Below, one piece after another: positions 16,399 through 26,289 of a stretch of 64,000 nt of DNA. How positions within the stretch are numbered: position 1 is the first letter of the stretch; each line of letters begins with the position of its first letter. Position numbers and translations under genes: made by a program. The stretch comes from Thalassobellus sediminis (lineage in GTDB: Bacteria > Bacteroidota > Bacteroidia > Flavobacteriales > Flavobacteriaceae): positions 186,001 to 250,000 of the forward strand of contig NZ_JBISCD010000039.1 of assembly GCF_044386045.1 (NCBI RefSeq), written 5' to 3'. The notes under the pieces are model-generated. The model worked only from the letters and a program-made list of their open reading frames with translations. It searched no databases and was not told where the DNA came from.

Positions 16399-18276
16399 AT
16401 GAAAATAATTCTTAGAACTATATTAAATGCCTCTTTTATTTTTTTGACTTTTTTGTCATGTAATAAAGAAGAGCTATTTATCGAACAAATAATAGTAAAT
16501 GAAGAAGTAAACTTTCCAAAAGATGAGGATGAATTTGTAAATAATATTGACACAACTAAAAATTGTGACTTTAATTTGGATGTATTAGAAGCAAATGAAA
16601 CTATAATTATAAATTGTATTTTAGATTTAAATGGAGAAACTATTAATCTTCCAAATAATGTCACTATAATTTACCAAGGTGGAGATATTATTAATGGAAC
16701 ATTGAATTTTTCTGAGAATACAATTATATCTGGAGAACTTTTAAATAGCAGTTTAAATATTAGTGGATCAAGTCCACAAATGAAAGACACAGTTTTTAAT
16801 TTTAATCCAAAACGTTGGGGGATAATAGAAGGTGTAGTTTCCGATAGTGTTGCATTAAAAAATAAATTGATTATACAAGATGTGATTGATGAATTATATC
16901 AATTCGGGATTGATACTTTTAAAATAGGAAAAATGGATGCTTATTTTGCAATTGGTGATCCAAAATTAAGTTTAGATTCTGAATATATAAATAATGGCAT
17001 ACATTTACCTTCAAATTTTAATTTTGAAATGACTGATGAGACTTTTTTAAGGGTTCAACCTAATAAATGGTTTAGATCAGTTTTATTAGGAGCATATATA
17101 GAAAGTAATATAACAATAACCGGAGGGAATTTAATTGGTGATCGTTTTACTCATGACTATTCACCTATTACGGATGTTTTTGGTATTAACAGAAATTCTC
17201 ATGAAGGACATGCTCTTTTACTAATAGGTGGTTGTAAAAATGTAGTTGTAGATGGGGTTAATATTTCTAATTCAACAGGTGATGGTTTTATTTATGGGTC
17301 AGGTACAAATAGGCAATATACTCCCGCTGTTTTTTGTGAAAATATTTTAGTAAAAAACTGCAAAATAGAAGGTTCTCGAAGAAATAATGTAACTTTTGGA
17401 GATGGCGAGTATTTAACTCTTGAAAATTGTATAGTCAATAATGCAGGTGGAGGTGAATTTAGGTATGACTCTAATGGTACTAGAATTCATGATTCTTCTG
17501 GTGTAGCACCTCAGTTCGGAATTGATCTAGAAGCTCACAGAGAGTTAGATGCCAATGGTAAGTATATAGATTATCAAAAAATAGAGCATGTCGTGATTAG
17601 AGGGAATAAATTTACAGGTAATTATGCAGGTGATATTGTGATTTTTACAGCTAATGATGTTTTAATTGAAAATAACACCCTTGATAATACTATAGGAGGA
17701 ATATTGTGTTATAACACAACTATTAGAAATAATACTATTATTCAAAATCCAAAAGGTGTAAAAACATCTATTGGAATTGGTTTAGCTACAATTTTTAAAG
17801 AGAATGAATTTAAGTCACATACTAACAAAATTATAGGTAATACTATTATTGGGTTTAATACGGGTATGGCTCCAGGTGGACGGTATATTACTGTAAAAGA
17901 TAATATTGTAAAAGATTTCAAGGAAGGGATTTATTTAAAAACATTGGTTGATAGTGAAATAAGTAATAACACATATGAAAGCTTGAGACCTATAAGTTAT
18001 GGATATTTAACAAATAATGGTAAATCCAAAAATCTTGTTATTAAAAATGACAAAATAAAAGTAAATCATCGTCCTATATCTCTAAGTGGTTTTAATTCAA
18101 ATTTAGGTACTAGTATAACAAGTAGCGATTTAGTTATTGAAAACTGTGAATTTATTTCGCCAAAAGAAATATATTTCGAAAATTCTAGAGATATTTTGTT
18201 TAGAAACAATAAATCAACAAATAAGACTATTACTCAAATTAATTGTACTAATTTAGTTTTAGAAAACAATAATTAA
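16399..18276 (+). CDS. Right-handed parallel beta-helix lipoprotein (lyase- or epimerase-like)
   Basis: This 625-residue protein has a lipoprotein signal (LTFLSC, Cys21). From about residue 75 it shows repeated short strands of the type (V/I)(V/I)xGxx(I/F)xxNx (for example NITITGGNLIGD, NVVVDGVNISNSTGDG, NILVKNCKIEGSRRNNV, DVLIENNTLDN). These are PbH1 repeats that build a parallel beta-helix, the fold of pectate lyases, alginate lyases and C5-epimerases. The acidic and histidine residues around 335-400 (DLEAHRELD) could form an active site, but I cannot assign a family. It stands alone before two GT genes, with a hairpin between. Likely role: cleavage or modification of the exported polymer at the cell surface (inference). 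Confidence 0.78.
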   Translation: MKIILRTILNASFIFLTFLSCNKEELFIEQIIVNEEVNFPKDEDEFVNNIDTTKNCDFNLDVLEANETIIINCILDLNGETINLPNNVTIIYQGGDIINGTLNFSENTIISGELLNSSLNISGSSPQMKDTVFNFNPKRWGIIEGVVSDSVALKNKLIIQDVIDELYQFGIDTFKIGKMDAYFAIGDPKLSLDSEYINNGIHLPSNFNFEMTDETFLRVQPNKWFRSVLLGAYIESNITITGGNLIGDRFTHDYSPITDVFGINRNSHEGHALLLIGGCKNVVVDGVNISNSTGDGFIYGSGTNRQYTPAVFCENILVKNCKIEGSRRNNVTFGDGEYLTLENCIVNNAGGGEFRYDSNGTRIHDSSGVAPQFGIDLEAHRELDANGKYIDYQKIEHVVIRGNKFTGNYAGDIVIFTANDVLIENNTLDNTIGGILCYNTTIRNNTIIQNPKGVKTSIGIGLATIFKENEFKSHTNKIIGNTIIGFNTGMAPGGRYITVKDNIVKDFKEGIYLKTLVDSEISNNTYESLRPISYGYLTNNGKSKNLVIKNDKIKVNHRPISLSGFNSNLGTSITSSDLVIENCEFISPKEIYFENSRDILFRNNKSTNKTITQINCTNLVLENNN

Positions 18277-18310
18277 TTTTCTATTTTAAAACTTTTTTCA
18301 TTAAGCTATT

Positions 18311-18356
18311 AAAGTTCAAAGTGGTTAGTTTTGCTAATTATTTTGAGCTTTTATTT
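18311..18356 (+). terminator. Hairpin after the beta-helix gene
   Basis: Arms at 18311-18328 and 18334-18351 pair over 18 positions if G-U pairs are allowed, around a 5-base loop, and are followed by a T-rich run. The wobble pairs form only in the plus-strand RNA; on the other strand they would be C-A mismatches. It is therefore best read as a terminator or attenuator for the upstream gene. Confidence 0.55.
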
Positions 18357-18433
18357 TATTGCTAACTATTAATATTTCTCAATTTATTTAGTTAAAAAAG
18401 TTGTTTTTTGAATGTTAATTTTTATTTATTATA

Positions 18434-19480
18434 ATGAAAATATTATTTATACCAGATTACCGAAAATACAATCCATATCAAGCATTATTGGCAAACGAAT
18501 TAAAAAAAGAAAATGTAAAAGTTTTTTTTTCGAATAATTACTCTTTTTTTGGTTTAATCAAAACTTATTTTAATTCAAAATTTAATTATATTCACATTCA
18601 TTGGCCTGATCATTTTATACTACACGATAATTTTTTTTTAATGACAGTAAAATCTATTAATTTTATATTTCAGATTTTATATTTCAAAATCATAGGAGTT
18701 AAATTAGTGTGGACCGTGCATAATAGAGAAAGTCATGATAGATCTAATTTAAAATATCAGAAAATAATTTTGAATATTTTTTCCCGATTAATTGTTTTAC
18801 ATATTTTTCACTCAAAACCAAATATTGAAATTCTAAAAAAATTTCATGTAAAAAATATAGGTATAATGAGACATCCTAGTTACTATGGATTATATGAATC
18901 TAATATTACTAAAGAACAAGCTAGAAAATTATTAGTAATTCCACATGATGCGTTTGTTTATTCTTTTGTTGGTCATATAAAAGAATATAAAGGTGTTTTA
19001 GACTTAATAAATGCATTTAAAAACAATGGATTAAAAGATTCTTATTTATTAATTGCTGGTTTGGTAAGTAATGATTATTTGAATAATCAAATTAACACAA
19101 TAATTTATAAAACTACTAACATAATTTTTAGAAATGAATTTATACCAGATAATGATATTCAATTATATTATAAATCAGCTGATATAGTTGTTTTTCCATT
19201 TAAAAAAATTTTAACATCTGGTTCTGTATTATTAGCACAATCCTTTGGAAAACCAGTTATAATACCAAAAATAAATTCTTTACTTGATAATATATATATA
19301 CCAGGAACATATACTTATAAAATTAATAATATTAATGAACTTTCTAATGTAATGAAAAAAGTATATTTTGAAAAAGAGTTGTTTGTTGAAAAGTCTGAGA
19401 AAAAAATTGAAGATTGGGCTAAAGAAAATTCATGGGAGAAATTTGCTCTTAAAACTAAAGAAGCATATTCCAAAATATAA
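18434..19480 (+). CDS. Glycosyltransferase, GT-B fold (GT4-like)
   Basis: This 348-residue enzyme opens with MKILFIPDYRKYNPYQ. It has IHIHWPDHF (about 54-62) and LVWTVHNRESHD near 95-106 in the acceptor half, and YSFVGHIKEYKGV plus DIVVFPFKKILTSGS in the donor half, the usual pattern of GT4 mannosyl- or glucosyltransferases of exopolysaccharide loci. It has no signal peptide and should act at the inner membrane face. It begins about 80 bases after the hairpin and is followed after 14 bases by a GT2 gene. The sugar specificity is not readable. Confidence 0.82.
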   Translation: MKILFIPDYRKYNPYQALLANELKKENVKVFFSNNYSFFGLIKTYFNSKFNYIHIHWPDHFILHDNFFLMTVKSINFIFQILYFKIIGVKLVWTVHNRESHDRSNLKYQKIILNIFSRLIVLHIFHSKPNIEILKKFHVKNIGIMRHPSYYGLYESNITKEQARKLLVIPHDAFVYSFVGHIKEYKGVLDLINAFKNNGLKDSYLLIAGLVSNDYLNNQINTIIYKTTNIIFRNEFIPDNDIQLYYKSADIVVFPFKKILTSGSVLLAQSFGKPVIIPKINSLLDNIYIPGTYTYKINNINELSNVMKKVYFEKELFVEKSEKKIEDWAKENSWEKFALKTKEAYSKI

Positions 19481-19494
19481 AATATTTTAATTTT

Positions 19495-20511
19495 ATGAAG
19501 TTAAGTATTATTATTCCAGCATATAATTCTGAAAAGCATATTGAAAATTGTATTAAAAACATTTATAATCAAAAACTTAATCTTAATGATTTTGAAATAA
19601 TTATTGTGAATGATGGATCTACGGATGACACAAAGAAAGTAGTTGAGGATTTAAAGGAAAGATATTTTAATATTAAATTAGTTAATCAAAATAATCAAGG
19701 AAGTAGTGTGGCTAGAAATCATGGAATTGGGTATGCAAAAGGCGACTATATTTATTTCTTAGATTCTGATGATTATTTAGCTAACAAGACATTGTCAATT
19801 GTCTTAAAAATGGCCTTGAAATTTAAACCAGATATTATAACTTTTGATGCGTTAAGAACAAATAAATTAAATTTAACAGAGTGTAAAAACAAACAAATAA
19901 ATTCTAAAAACTTAAATTTAATTTGTGGTAAAAAATATTTAGAATTATATCCCGAGCACCGGTTTGAAATTTGGTGGTATATTATAAATAGAGAGTTTTT
20001 ATTAACCACTGGCATCAATTTTAAAGAAGGAGTTTTTCATCAAGATGTGATTTTTACATTATCACTTTTTATGGAAGCGAAAAAGACAATAAAATTAGAT
20101 TTAGATGTTTATAGGTATTACCAATCAGAAGGTTCATCTATTAGAAATAAAAAACCTTCTCACTTAAAAAAAATTATTGATGATTATTTAATATTATTTG
20201 AGGATATAGAATTATTTATTGAAAAGATAAAAATAATGTATCCTGTGATGAATAAAACTATAATTGAAAATATTAGAAAAAGAAGAGATAGAGATTCTTT
20301 TTTTATGATTATAAGAATGATAAGAGCAAAATTTTCTATTAAAAATTTTGATAAATACCTTAATAAATTAAATAAATGTGGGTGCTATCCAATTCCATAT
20401 AATGCAGTTGATAATCAAACTAATAAGCTAAAGTTTTATACGATGGTTTTCATGTTTAATCATAAAATAACTATTTATCTAATTTTATTTATTTATAAAC
20501 TTATTAAATAA
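19495..20511 (+). CDS. Glycosyltransferase family 2, convergent paralogue 1
   Basis: This 338-residue GT-A enzyme has the opening IIIPAYN, IIIVNDGSTDD at 36-45 and the nucleotide-sugar metal site FLDSDD (Asp90 to Asp93). Its second half contains IWWYIINREFL and RYYQSEGSSIRNKKPSH, shared with the gene that meets it tail to tail (20485-21507). The last 27 bases overlap that gene in the opposite direction. The hydrophobic C-terminus (YLILFIYKLIK) probably lies against the membrane. It transfers one sugar of the repeat unit; donor unknown. Confidence 0.88.
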   Translation: MKLSIIIPAYNSEKHIENCIKNIYNQKLNLNDFEIIIVNDGSTDDTKKVVEDLKERYFNIKLVNQNNQGSSVARNHGIGYAKGDYIYFLDSDDYLANKTLSIVLKMALKFKPDIITFDALRTNKLNLTECKNKQINSKNLNLICGKKYLELYPEHRFEIWWYIINREFLLTTGINFKEGVFHQDVIFTLSLFMEAKKTIKLDLDVYRYYQSEGSSIRNKKPSHLKKIIDDYLILFEDIELFIEKIKIMYPVMNKTIIENIRKRRDRDSFFMIIRMIRAKFSIKNFDKYLNKLNKCGCYPIPYNAVDNQTNKLKFYTMVFMFNHKITIYLILFIYKLIK

Positions 20512-21507
20512 TTTATAAAAAACTAGCACAAACTTAAGCAAGAAAGCAGAATTAAATAAATTAGTTAAAACATTGTATTTAAACCCATTATATTCTTCAC
20601 CAACAAAATCCTTTAATGGGTATGCTGAAATTTCTTTAAAGGCATTTAATTTTTGTTTTAGTAGTTTATAGCTTAGTCCCGATTTCATGAACCTTATTAT
20701 AAAGAAAAAAACAAATGATTGTTGCCTGTTTTTTATTCTTCGTAAATAGTTACTATTTTCTTTAGCTATTTGAGGTAGCTTATTAATTAATTTATCAAAA
20801 TCAAATATTACTTTTTCTTGGTCTGATAGAATTTTTTTATAGTGTTCAATATTTTTATTTCTAACAATAGAGTCTTGCCTAATTCTATATCGATGCACAT
20901 CTATTTCAACATGCGCCATTTTATTAGCCTTTAAAAATAGTTTAGCGGTAAATATAGCATCTTCTAGCCATTGTCCTTCATCAAAATTTATACTACTTTT
21001 TTTTAAAAATTCTCTATTTATAATATACCACCATACTTCATTTCTATGATTATAATTTGCAACATAATCTATTCCTAGTAAAGGATGTTTAATATTTTTT
21101 ATTTCTATATTAGTCTTTGACTTATTTAAATCGTTTCTTTTTGTCATTGTTGAAATAAAAGTAAGAATGTCTAACTTATTATTATCTGCAATTTCAATTA
21201 GATTAGAGATACAATTATCAACGATATAGTCATCTGTATCTAGGAAAAATATATATTTTCCTTTAGCGATTTCTAGTCCTGTATTTCTAGCAGCTCCAAG
21301 TCCCGCATTTTTTTTAGAATAAATAATAATGTTATTATTTTTACAAGCATATTTCTCTACAATTTTTAACGAATTATCTGTAGATCCATCATTCACAATA
21401 ATTATTTCATAATCATGTTTTGCCATATCTTGGTTAATAACACTATCAATACATCTTGCTAGGTATTTTTCCATGTTATAAGTTGGAAGAATAAAACTAA
21501 TTTTCAT
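20485..21507 (-). CDS. Glycosyltransferase family 2, convergent paralogue 2
   Basis: A 340-residue GT-A enzyme with FILPTYN, IIIVNDGSTDN at 36-45, NAGLGAARNTG and FLDTDD (Asp90 to Asp93). WWYIINREFL, RYRIRQDSIVRNKN and the C-terminal FVLVFYKLFNKF match the plus-strand gene at 19495-20511 along the whole length. The pair are each other's closest relatives in this window and overlap at their 3' ends by 27 bases. This is the last gene of the 35034-20485 operon. Confidence 0.88.
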   Translation of the reverse strand: MKISFILPTYNMEKYLARCIDSVINQDMAKHDYEIIIVNDGSTDNSLKIVEKYACKNNNIIIYSKKNAGLGAARNTGLEIAKGKYIFFLDTDDYIVDNCISNLIEIADNNKLDILTFISTMTKRNDLNKSKTNIEIKNIKHPLLGIDYVANYNHRNEVWWYIINREFLKKSSINFDEGQWLEDAIFTAKLFLKANKMAHVEIDVHRYRIRQDSIVRNKNIEHYKKILSDQEKVIFDFDKLINKLPQIAKENSNYLRRIKNRQQSFVFFFIIRFMKSGLSYKLLKQKLNAFKEISAYPLKDFVGEEYNGFKYNVLTNLFNSAFLLKFVLVFYKLFNKFINK

Positions 21508-21509
21508 AA

Positions 21510-22286
21510 TTATTTAGTTGTAAAAAAGTCAAAGGGAAATGCGTTTAATAATTTATCTTCATCGAAATAAGGTAACACATTACCTCCAATTTCAATACAT
21601 TCAGCAATTGTTTTGCCTTTGTTAAATGTTTTCCTACCAGTGCCTTGATAATAATCTTCATATTTAAAGATAGTTTCACCGTTATTATTATCCCAATATA
21701 TTGCTGGTACACCATAGGATTCAGCTATAATTAAACCATGTAAAGAACTAGATATAATAAGATTAGAAGCTGATATTTTGTTACAGAAACTTTCGATGTT
21801 TTCATTTGGTTTTATAATATTATGAGTTGTTTCATTAATTACATTCATATGATTGTAATGGGGTATAATACTAATCTCATATCTTTTTTCTAATTTTGGA
21901 ATAAACTTATAAATTAGTAGTGCAGGATCTCCGTAGATATCAGGGGTATGAATACTAAAGTCATTCAATATTTGAGCAGTTTTTGGACCTCTAACAGAAC
22001 GAATATCTAATTTTCGAGCTTTAATTTCTGATAATGGTATTTTACCGTTGATACCTGAACCCCAAATAATATCATTCTCTCTAGCAAAATGAATAATTGA
22101 ACCAATTGCCAAAACTCTTTGATTAGTTTTTCTTTTTGGATTCAGAGATAAATTTTTACTGTTTAAAATTTTTTGGCATAAGTATGCAGAAAGTAAATCA
22201 CCAACATTATATTTTTGAATGTAAAAATTTTTAAGTTTCCGCTTTGGTTTCCACCAAAATATTTCATTATTTTTGAAATTTGTCAT
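21510..22286 (-). CDS. Polysaccharide pyruvyl transferase family protein (ExoV-like)
   Basis: This 258-residue protein of the PF04230 family has YNVGDLLSAYLCQ (about 26-38), GSIIHFARENDIIWGSG, IRSVRGPKTA, YGDPALL and the C-terminal LIISSSLHGLIIAESYG with the conserved Ser-x-His. Family members put a ketal pyruvate on a sugar of the repeat unit, using phosphoenolpyruvate, which adds negative charge. It sits 2 bases before the GT2 paralogue gene. A second, larger member of the family is at 26290-27516. Confidence 0.85.
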   Translation of the reverse strand: MTNFKNNEIFWWKPKRKLKNFYIQKYNVGDLLSAYLCQKILNSKNLSLNPKRKTNQRVLAIGSIIHFARENDIIWGSGINGKIPLSEIKARKLDIRSVRGPKTAQILNDFSIHTPDIYGDPALLIYKFIPKLEKRYEISIIPHYNHMNVINETTHNIIKPNENIESFCNKISASNLIISSSLHGLIIAESYGVPAIYWDNNNGETIFKYEDYYQGTGRKTFNKGKTIAECIEIGGNVLPYFDEDKLLNAFPFDFFTTK

Positions 22287-22333
22287 TAATTTTGTGGTAT
22301 AGTTTGATAAATTTAAAAGTAGTTTTTAACACT

Positions 22334-23194
22334 CTAATTTTTTATTAACTGTATTATTTTTTCAAGAATCTTTTTATCACTATTCATATTTATTTTTCTA
22401 GCGAATAATGCTTCACTTTTTTTTATTTTATGAAAATCAGATAAATTTAAAATTCTTGGAAATTCAGGGCCTGTATTCCAATCGATATAACGTAAATCAT
22501 TATTTATTACTTTGCTTTTTAAAGGGCTGTTCATAATTATACTTTGTATCCATATTTCATCGGTAGCTCGCGAGTATTTAAGTTTCCTTAAATATCTAGG
22601 GTTTTCTTTTAAAAATTTAAAAATATGCTTAACACTTTCATGTGTTAAATTTAACCAATTTGAACCTGCATAATACTTTAAAGGAAATTTATTGATTTTT
22701 ATAAATAAAAATCGCTGTACTATTAATGTAATTCTTCCTAAAATTTTAACAAATGTCCTGTTGTGAAATGTCATGAACCAGTATCGTTCTATTCTGTCAA
22801 ACCCTTTGTTAAATCCCCAAGTTGCAATTGGTAGTGGATTGGAAAACATATAAATGCTTTCTTTGTTTTCTTTAAAAAAGTTGTAGATATATGTGTTACT
22901 TTTAATTGGGAAATCATCTCCACTAATAAAACAATAGCGTTGGTAACTTTTTTCGAAAGCTTTATTTAATATAAATTTCATATTTAAAATTTGACTGAAA
23001 TGCCCCCAATAAACATCAACTTCTTTATAATATAATACATTTTTGTAGTTTGGTAATTCTTGTATATTTATCTTAGATTTTTTATCTATTTGAACATATA
23101 CATCAAAGTCTATTCGTAAATGATTAATTAATAAACATAATTGTTCTAGATTGTGGTGAGCTAATATTAATATTGCTATATTATTTTTCATCAA
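22334..23194 (-). CDS. Core-2/I-branching-type glycosyltransferase (GT14)
   Basis: This 286-residue protein opens with IAILILAHHN (5-14), has VYWGHFSQI at 61-69 and CFISGDDFPI near 92-101, and SNWLNLTHESV further on, all typical of the GT14 family of beta-1,6-GlcNAc or xylosyl transferases. In bacterial loci such enzymes often add a side branch. The start overlaps the end of the upstream GT2 gene by 4 bases; the next gene downstream is the ExoV-like protein after 47 bases. Confidence 0.85.
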   Translation of the reverse strand: MMKNNIAILILAHHNLEQLCLLINHLRIDFDVYVQIDKKSKINIQELPNYKNVLYYKEVDVYWGHFSQILNMKFILNKAFEKSYQRYCFISGDDFPIKSNTYIYNFFKENKESIYMFSNPLPIATWGFNKGFDRIERYWFMTFHNRTFVKILGRITLIVQRFLFIKINKFPLKYYAGSNWLNLTHESVKHIFKFLKENPRYLRKLKYSRATDEIWIQSIIMNSPLKSKVINNDLRYIDWNTGPEFPRILNLSDFHKIKKSEALFARKINMNSDKKILEKIIQLIKN

Positions 23195-24183
23195 GATTTT
23201 AACATATTAATTTTACAAGAGATATAACAAATTAAAGAAAATATAAATTCATTATTTGCTAAACTTAAAAATAATTGTTTGCCTTTTGTTTCTGCTTTAT
23301 ATTGTGTAGGGTATAATTTTTCTTTCTTTAAAGTTTTAAATATTTCATTTTTTATTTTATAATTATTGGTTTCAATTAAAACTCTTAATAACATTGTTGA
23401 GATTAGTGATGATACTCTTTTTTTTAATGGTATGTAAGCTATTGATTTTTCTGTAACTATTTGTTCTGTAAACTCATTTATTGATTTAAGTACAGTAAAA
23501 ATATCGAATATCATTTTTTCTGTTTTTTTAAAGTTTTTTGTTCTAGTTATAGAGCCTTTTCTCTGTAAAAAAAGCGCCATAATAGTATTAATTGCCATAA
23601 TTCTTTTGCTTAAAAAAACGGCTCTTGTATTAAATTCAATATCCTCAATAAATACACCCTCCATAAAGCGAAGGTTGTTTTTATTTAAAAAATTAAGAAG
23701 GTAAACCTTATTGCAGGCAGAACTCATATAAGGTATTTGTTGGAGATAACTTGCACCATTTAAAACTTTTTGATTTGAACTATTTTGATTTTTATATATA
23801 ATTTTATTATTTTCAGATATTCCAGCAGCTCCAAATTCTAATATATCCAAATTATTATTTGTACAAATTTCAGTTATTTCTTTTAAAATATTTGGCTTGA
23901 TAGTATCATCTGAATCTACAAAAAGAATGTATTTCCCTCTTGCAGAGTTTAATCCAGTATTACGAGCTCCACTCAAACCTTGATTTTTTTGTGATATAAT
24001 TTTTATATTTTTATGTTTTTTATTAAGTATTTGTAATGTTTTTAAGCTATTGTCTGTTGATCCATCATTTACACAAATAACTTCATATTTTTTATTTTCC
24101 AAATCTTGTACGTATATACTTTCAATGCAAGAAACAAGGTGCATTTCAACATTATAAACAGGAACGATAATACTTAGTAACAT
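23191..24183 (-). CDS. Glycosyltransferase family 2
   Basis: A 330-residue GT-A enzyme with IIVPVYN, VICVNDGSTDN at 35-45, QGLSGARNTG and FVDSDD (Asp90 to Asp93). The C-terminal third has GVFIEDIEF (the ED acceptor/base motif of the family) and LQRKGSITRTKN. The motif positions are the same as in the other three GT2 enzymes of the cluster. It overlaps the GT14 gene by 4 bases and follows the polymerase gene by 17 bases. Confidence 0.88.
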   Translation of the reverse strand: MLLSIIVPVYNVEMHLVSCIESIYVQDLENKKYEVICVNDGSTDNSLKTLQILNKKHKNIKIISQKNQGLSGARNTGLNSARGKYILFVDSDDTIKPNILKEITEICTNNNLDILEFGAAGISENNKIIYKNQNSSNQKVLNGASYLQQIPYMSSACNKVYLLNFLNKNNLRFMEGVFIEDIEFNTRAVFLSKRIMAINTIMALFLQRKGSITRTKNFKKTEKMIFDIFTVLKSINEFTEQIVTEKSIAYIPLKKRVSSLISTMLLRVLIETNNYKIKNEIFKTLKKEKLYPTQYKAETKGKQLFLSLANNEFIFSLICYISCKINMLKS

Positions 24184-24200
24184 AATTTTTTTTATTTAAA

Positions 24201-25298
24201 CTATCTATATTGGTAATAATAATACATAAAATAGGTAAAGCCGTAGTAAATCATTGTAATAACACCAACTTTTTTAAATTGATTATTCCAGAACACTTCT
24301 TTAAATAAGGGGTAGCCCACAACTAAGGCCATTAGAAACCAAGATAAATAAGCAAACCGGTTTGAAAAATTAGCCCTTATTACCATTATCCAGAAAGAAT
24401 TAGCTATCATGTATGTATGCAGTATGTGCTTATATTCATCACTTTTAAAGCCTTTCTTAAAAATATAAAAATATGCTAAGGCTAAAGGCGCAGCACTATA
24501 TAAAAGAAAATCATATCTAAAGCCAGTAGAGCTGAATTTTGAAGCATCTGCACTTGCAGTTAAATACCCAGACAATCTATCTCCTCCAAATCCTAATTTA
24601 GCAAATAAATTCTCCCAAATACCTCCCATAGTAATAGAAAGTAAAATAGATAAAAACCAAAATAAAAAATATTTTTTTGTATCTGTTATTATATATGTAA
24701 TAATATATGCGAATAATAAGAGTAACATGCTTTTATGAAATAACAAAGAAATAACGAGGAATAAAATTGCTTTTTTTCTATCTTTTTTTCCATATGCCAA
24801 TGCTAATACAAAAAGAGATGTAGCCATTCCATTTCGCATACCATTTACTCCATATGTTAAGAATGAAAATGATGAAATAAGCATTAAAAAACTAAAAAAA
24901 TGATAATTTGGAAACCATTTTTTAGAGGCTATATATAATGGCAATGTGTAAATTAATGTACACATGAGAAAAAAAACTTCAATTGACATTATTTGAGAAG
25001 CAAATTTTACAAAATATTCAAAACCAGCATCACCTTCTATAGAGTCTCTTAATCCATATTTGTATTGATTAAAAGTATGCGCATAGGTAGTCATATCTAC
25101 AAATTTCCCATTAATAGGCCTTAAGCCAATAAAAAATAGAATAATTAAGAAAATTAAAATTCCAAATATTCGATTATAATTATAAACTTTATTTTCATAG
25201 CCTTTAAGAACAAGCGTATGAAAGAAAGTTATAAGGCATACTAAGAGCATGAAATTATGATAAATAAAATGATAATTTTCTAAAATATAACCCTCCAT
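24201..25298 (-). CDS. EpsG/Wzy-type polysaccharide polymerase
   Basis: This 365-residue integral membrane protein has about nine to ten hydrophobic segments. It carries FIGLRPINGKFVDMTTY (about 56-72), followed by GDAGFEYF, the Arg- and Asp-bearing loop typical of EpsG-family proteins, and NGMRNGMATSLFVLALA in the middle, another EpsG hallmark. These proteins link lipid-borne repeat units into polymer on the periplasmic face. It is the only polymerase candidate in the operon, and a Wzx flippase is encoded upstream, so the locus follows the Wzx/Wzy route. Confidence 0.82.
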   Translation of the reverse strand: MEGYILENYHFIYHNFMLLVCLITFFHTLVLKGYENKVYNYNRIFGILIFLIILFFIGLRPINGKFVDMTTYAHTFNQYKYGLRDSIEGDAGFEYFVKFASQIMSIEVFFLMCTLIYTLPLYIASKKWFPNYHFFSFLMLISSFSFLTYGVNGMRNGMATSLFVLALAYGKKDRKKAILFLVISLLFHKSMLLLLFAYIITYIITDTKKYFLFWFLSILLSITMGGIWENLFAKLGFGGDRLSGYLTASADASKFSSTGFRYDFLLYSAAPLALAYFYIFKKGFKSDEYKHILHTYMIANSFWIMVIRANFSNRFAYLSWFLMALVVGYPLFKEVFWNNQFKKVGVITMIYYGFTYFMYYYYQYR

Positions 25299-25299
25299 T

Positions 25300-26286
25300 T
25301 TAAAATCTATTTTTAATTATTTTATGATAAAAAGCCCTAGGAAAATAGAATATAATATAAAAAATTTGAGGACTCTTTTTTAAAACAAAAAGTTTATCAA
25401 AGGTTTTTACCTTTATTTTTTTATGAAAAGAATTATTTTTTAAAAGTTTGTTCCATATCCAAAATTTATTCCAAAGACTATTTCTTGATAATATGTAGTA
25501 AGAGTTCTTTATTGAGTTTAAAGTTTCAGTTTTTATATATTCTTTGTGTTTAATATTATGAATCATAGTTTTTGCATAAAAATATATTAAAAAATTAGCT
25601 TCAACTAAATCTTTGATTTTATTAACGGACATTTTAGATGAAACAGCATTTTCTCTATTCAGGTTATAATTATAAACTATAAATTCAAAATTCATGAATT
25701 TTTTTGTTAATGACAATGCACGAATTAAAAACTCCTTATCTTCACAAAAAGATAAGTTTATATTAAATTTTAAATTATTCTCTTTAAGAAATTTATTTGA
25801 AAAAGAATATAACCAAGGATAAAATTCAACAGTTTTAGAATTGATAATAAAATCTAATCCATCTGTCGGTATTTTACTATTTTCAATATATATACTTTTA
25901 TTTAAACTCTTATTTATGTATGATTTAATATAACCATATCTTAAGGCTTCCAAATCTTTAGTTTTAAATTGAGTATAAATTTCACTTAATATATCGGGAT
26001 TTAACCAATCATCTCCATCTACAAATAAAATATACTCTCCAGTAGCTTTATCTATGCCAAAATTACGTGAACTACTTACACCACCATTTAATTTGTTATA
26101 TAAAAACACATTGCTATATTTTTTTGTGTATTTACTTAATTTTAATTCTGTTGAATCTGTAGAACCATCATTAATAATTAAAATTTCATATTCATTAATT
26201 TCAATATCTTGATTCAATAGAGAGTCTATACATTTGCAAATGTGTTTCTCTAAATTAAAAACAGGTACAATAATTGAAAATTTCAT
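25300..26286 (-). CDS. Glycosyltransferase family 2
   Basis: A 328-residue GT-A enzyme with FSIIVPVFN, ILIINDGSTDS at 35-45, GGVSSSRNFG and FVDGDD (Asp90 to Asp93), then CEDKEFLIRA in the base-motif position. The C-terminus is basic and hydrophobic (FYIIFYFPRAFYHKII), which suggests membrane contact. It is spaced 1 base from the polymerase gene and 3 bases from the pyruvyl-transferase-family gene. Confidence 0.88.
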   Translation of the reverse strand: MKFSIIVPVFNLEKHICKCIDSLLNQDIEINEYEILIINDGSTDSTELKLSKYTKKYSNVFLYNKLNGGVSSSRNFGIDKATGEYILFVDGDDWLNPDILSEIYTQFKTKDLEALRYGYIKSYINKSLNKSIYIENSKIPTDGLDFIINSKTVEFYPWLYSFSNKFLKENNLKFNINLSFCEDKEFLIRALSLTKKFMNFEFIVYNYNLNRENAVSSKMSVNKIKDLVEANFLIYFYAKTMIHNIKHKEYIKTETLNSIKNSYYILSRNSLWNKFWIWNKLLKNNSFHKKIKVKTFDKLFVLKKSPQIFYIIFYFPRAFYHKIIKNRF

Positions 26287-26289
26287 TTA

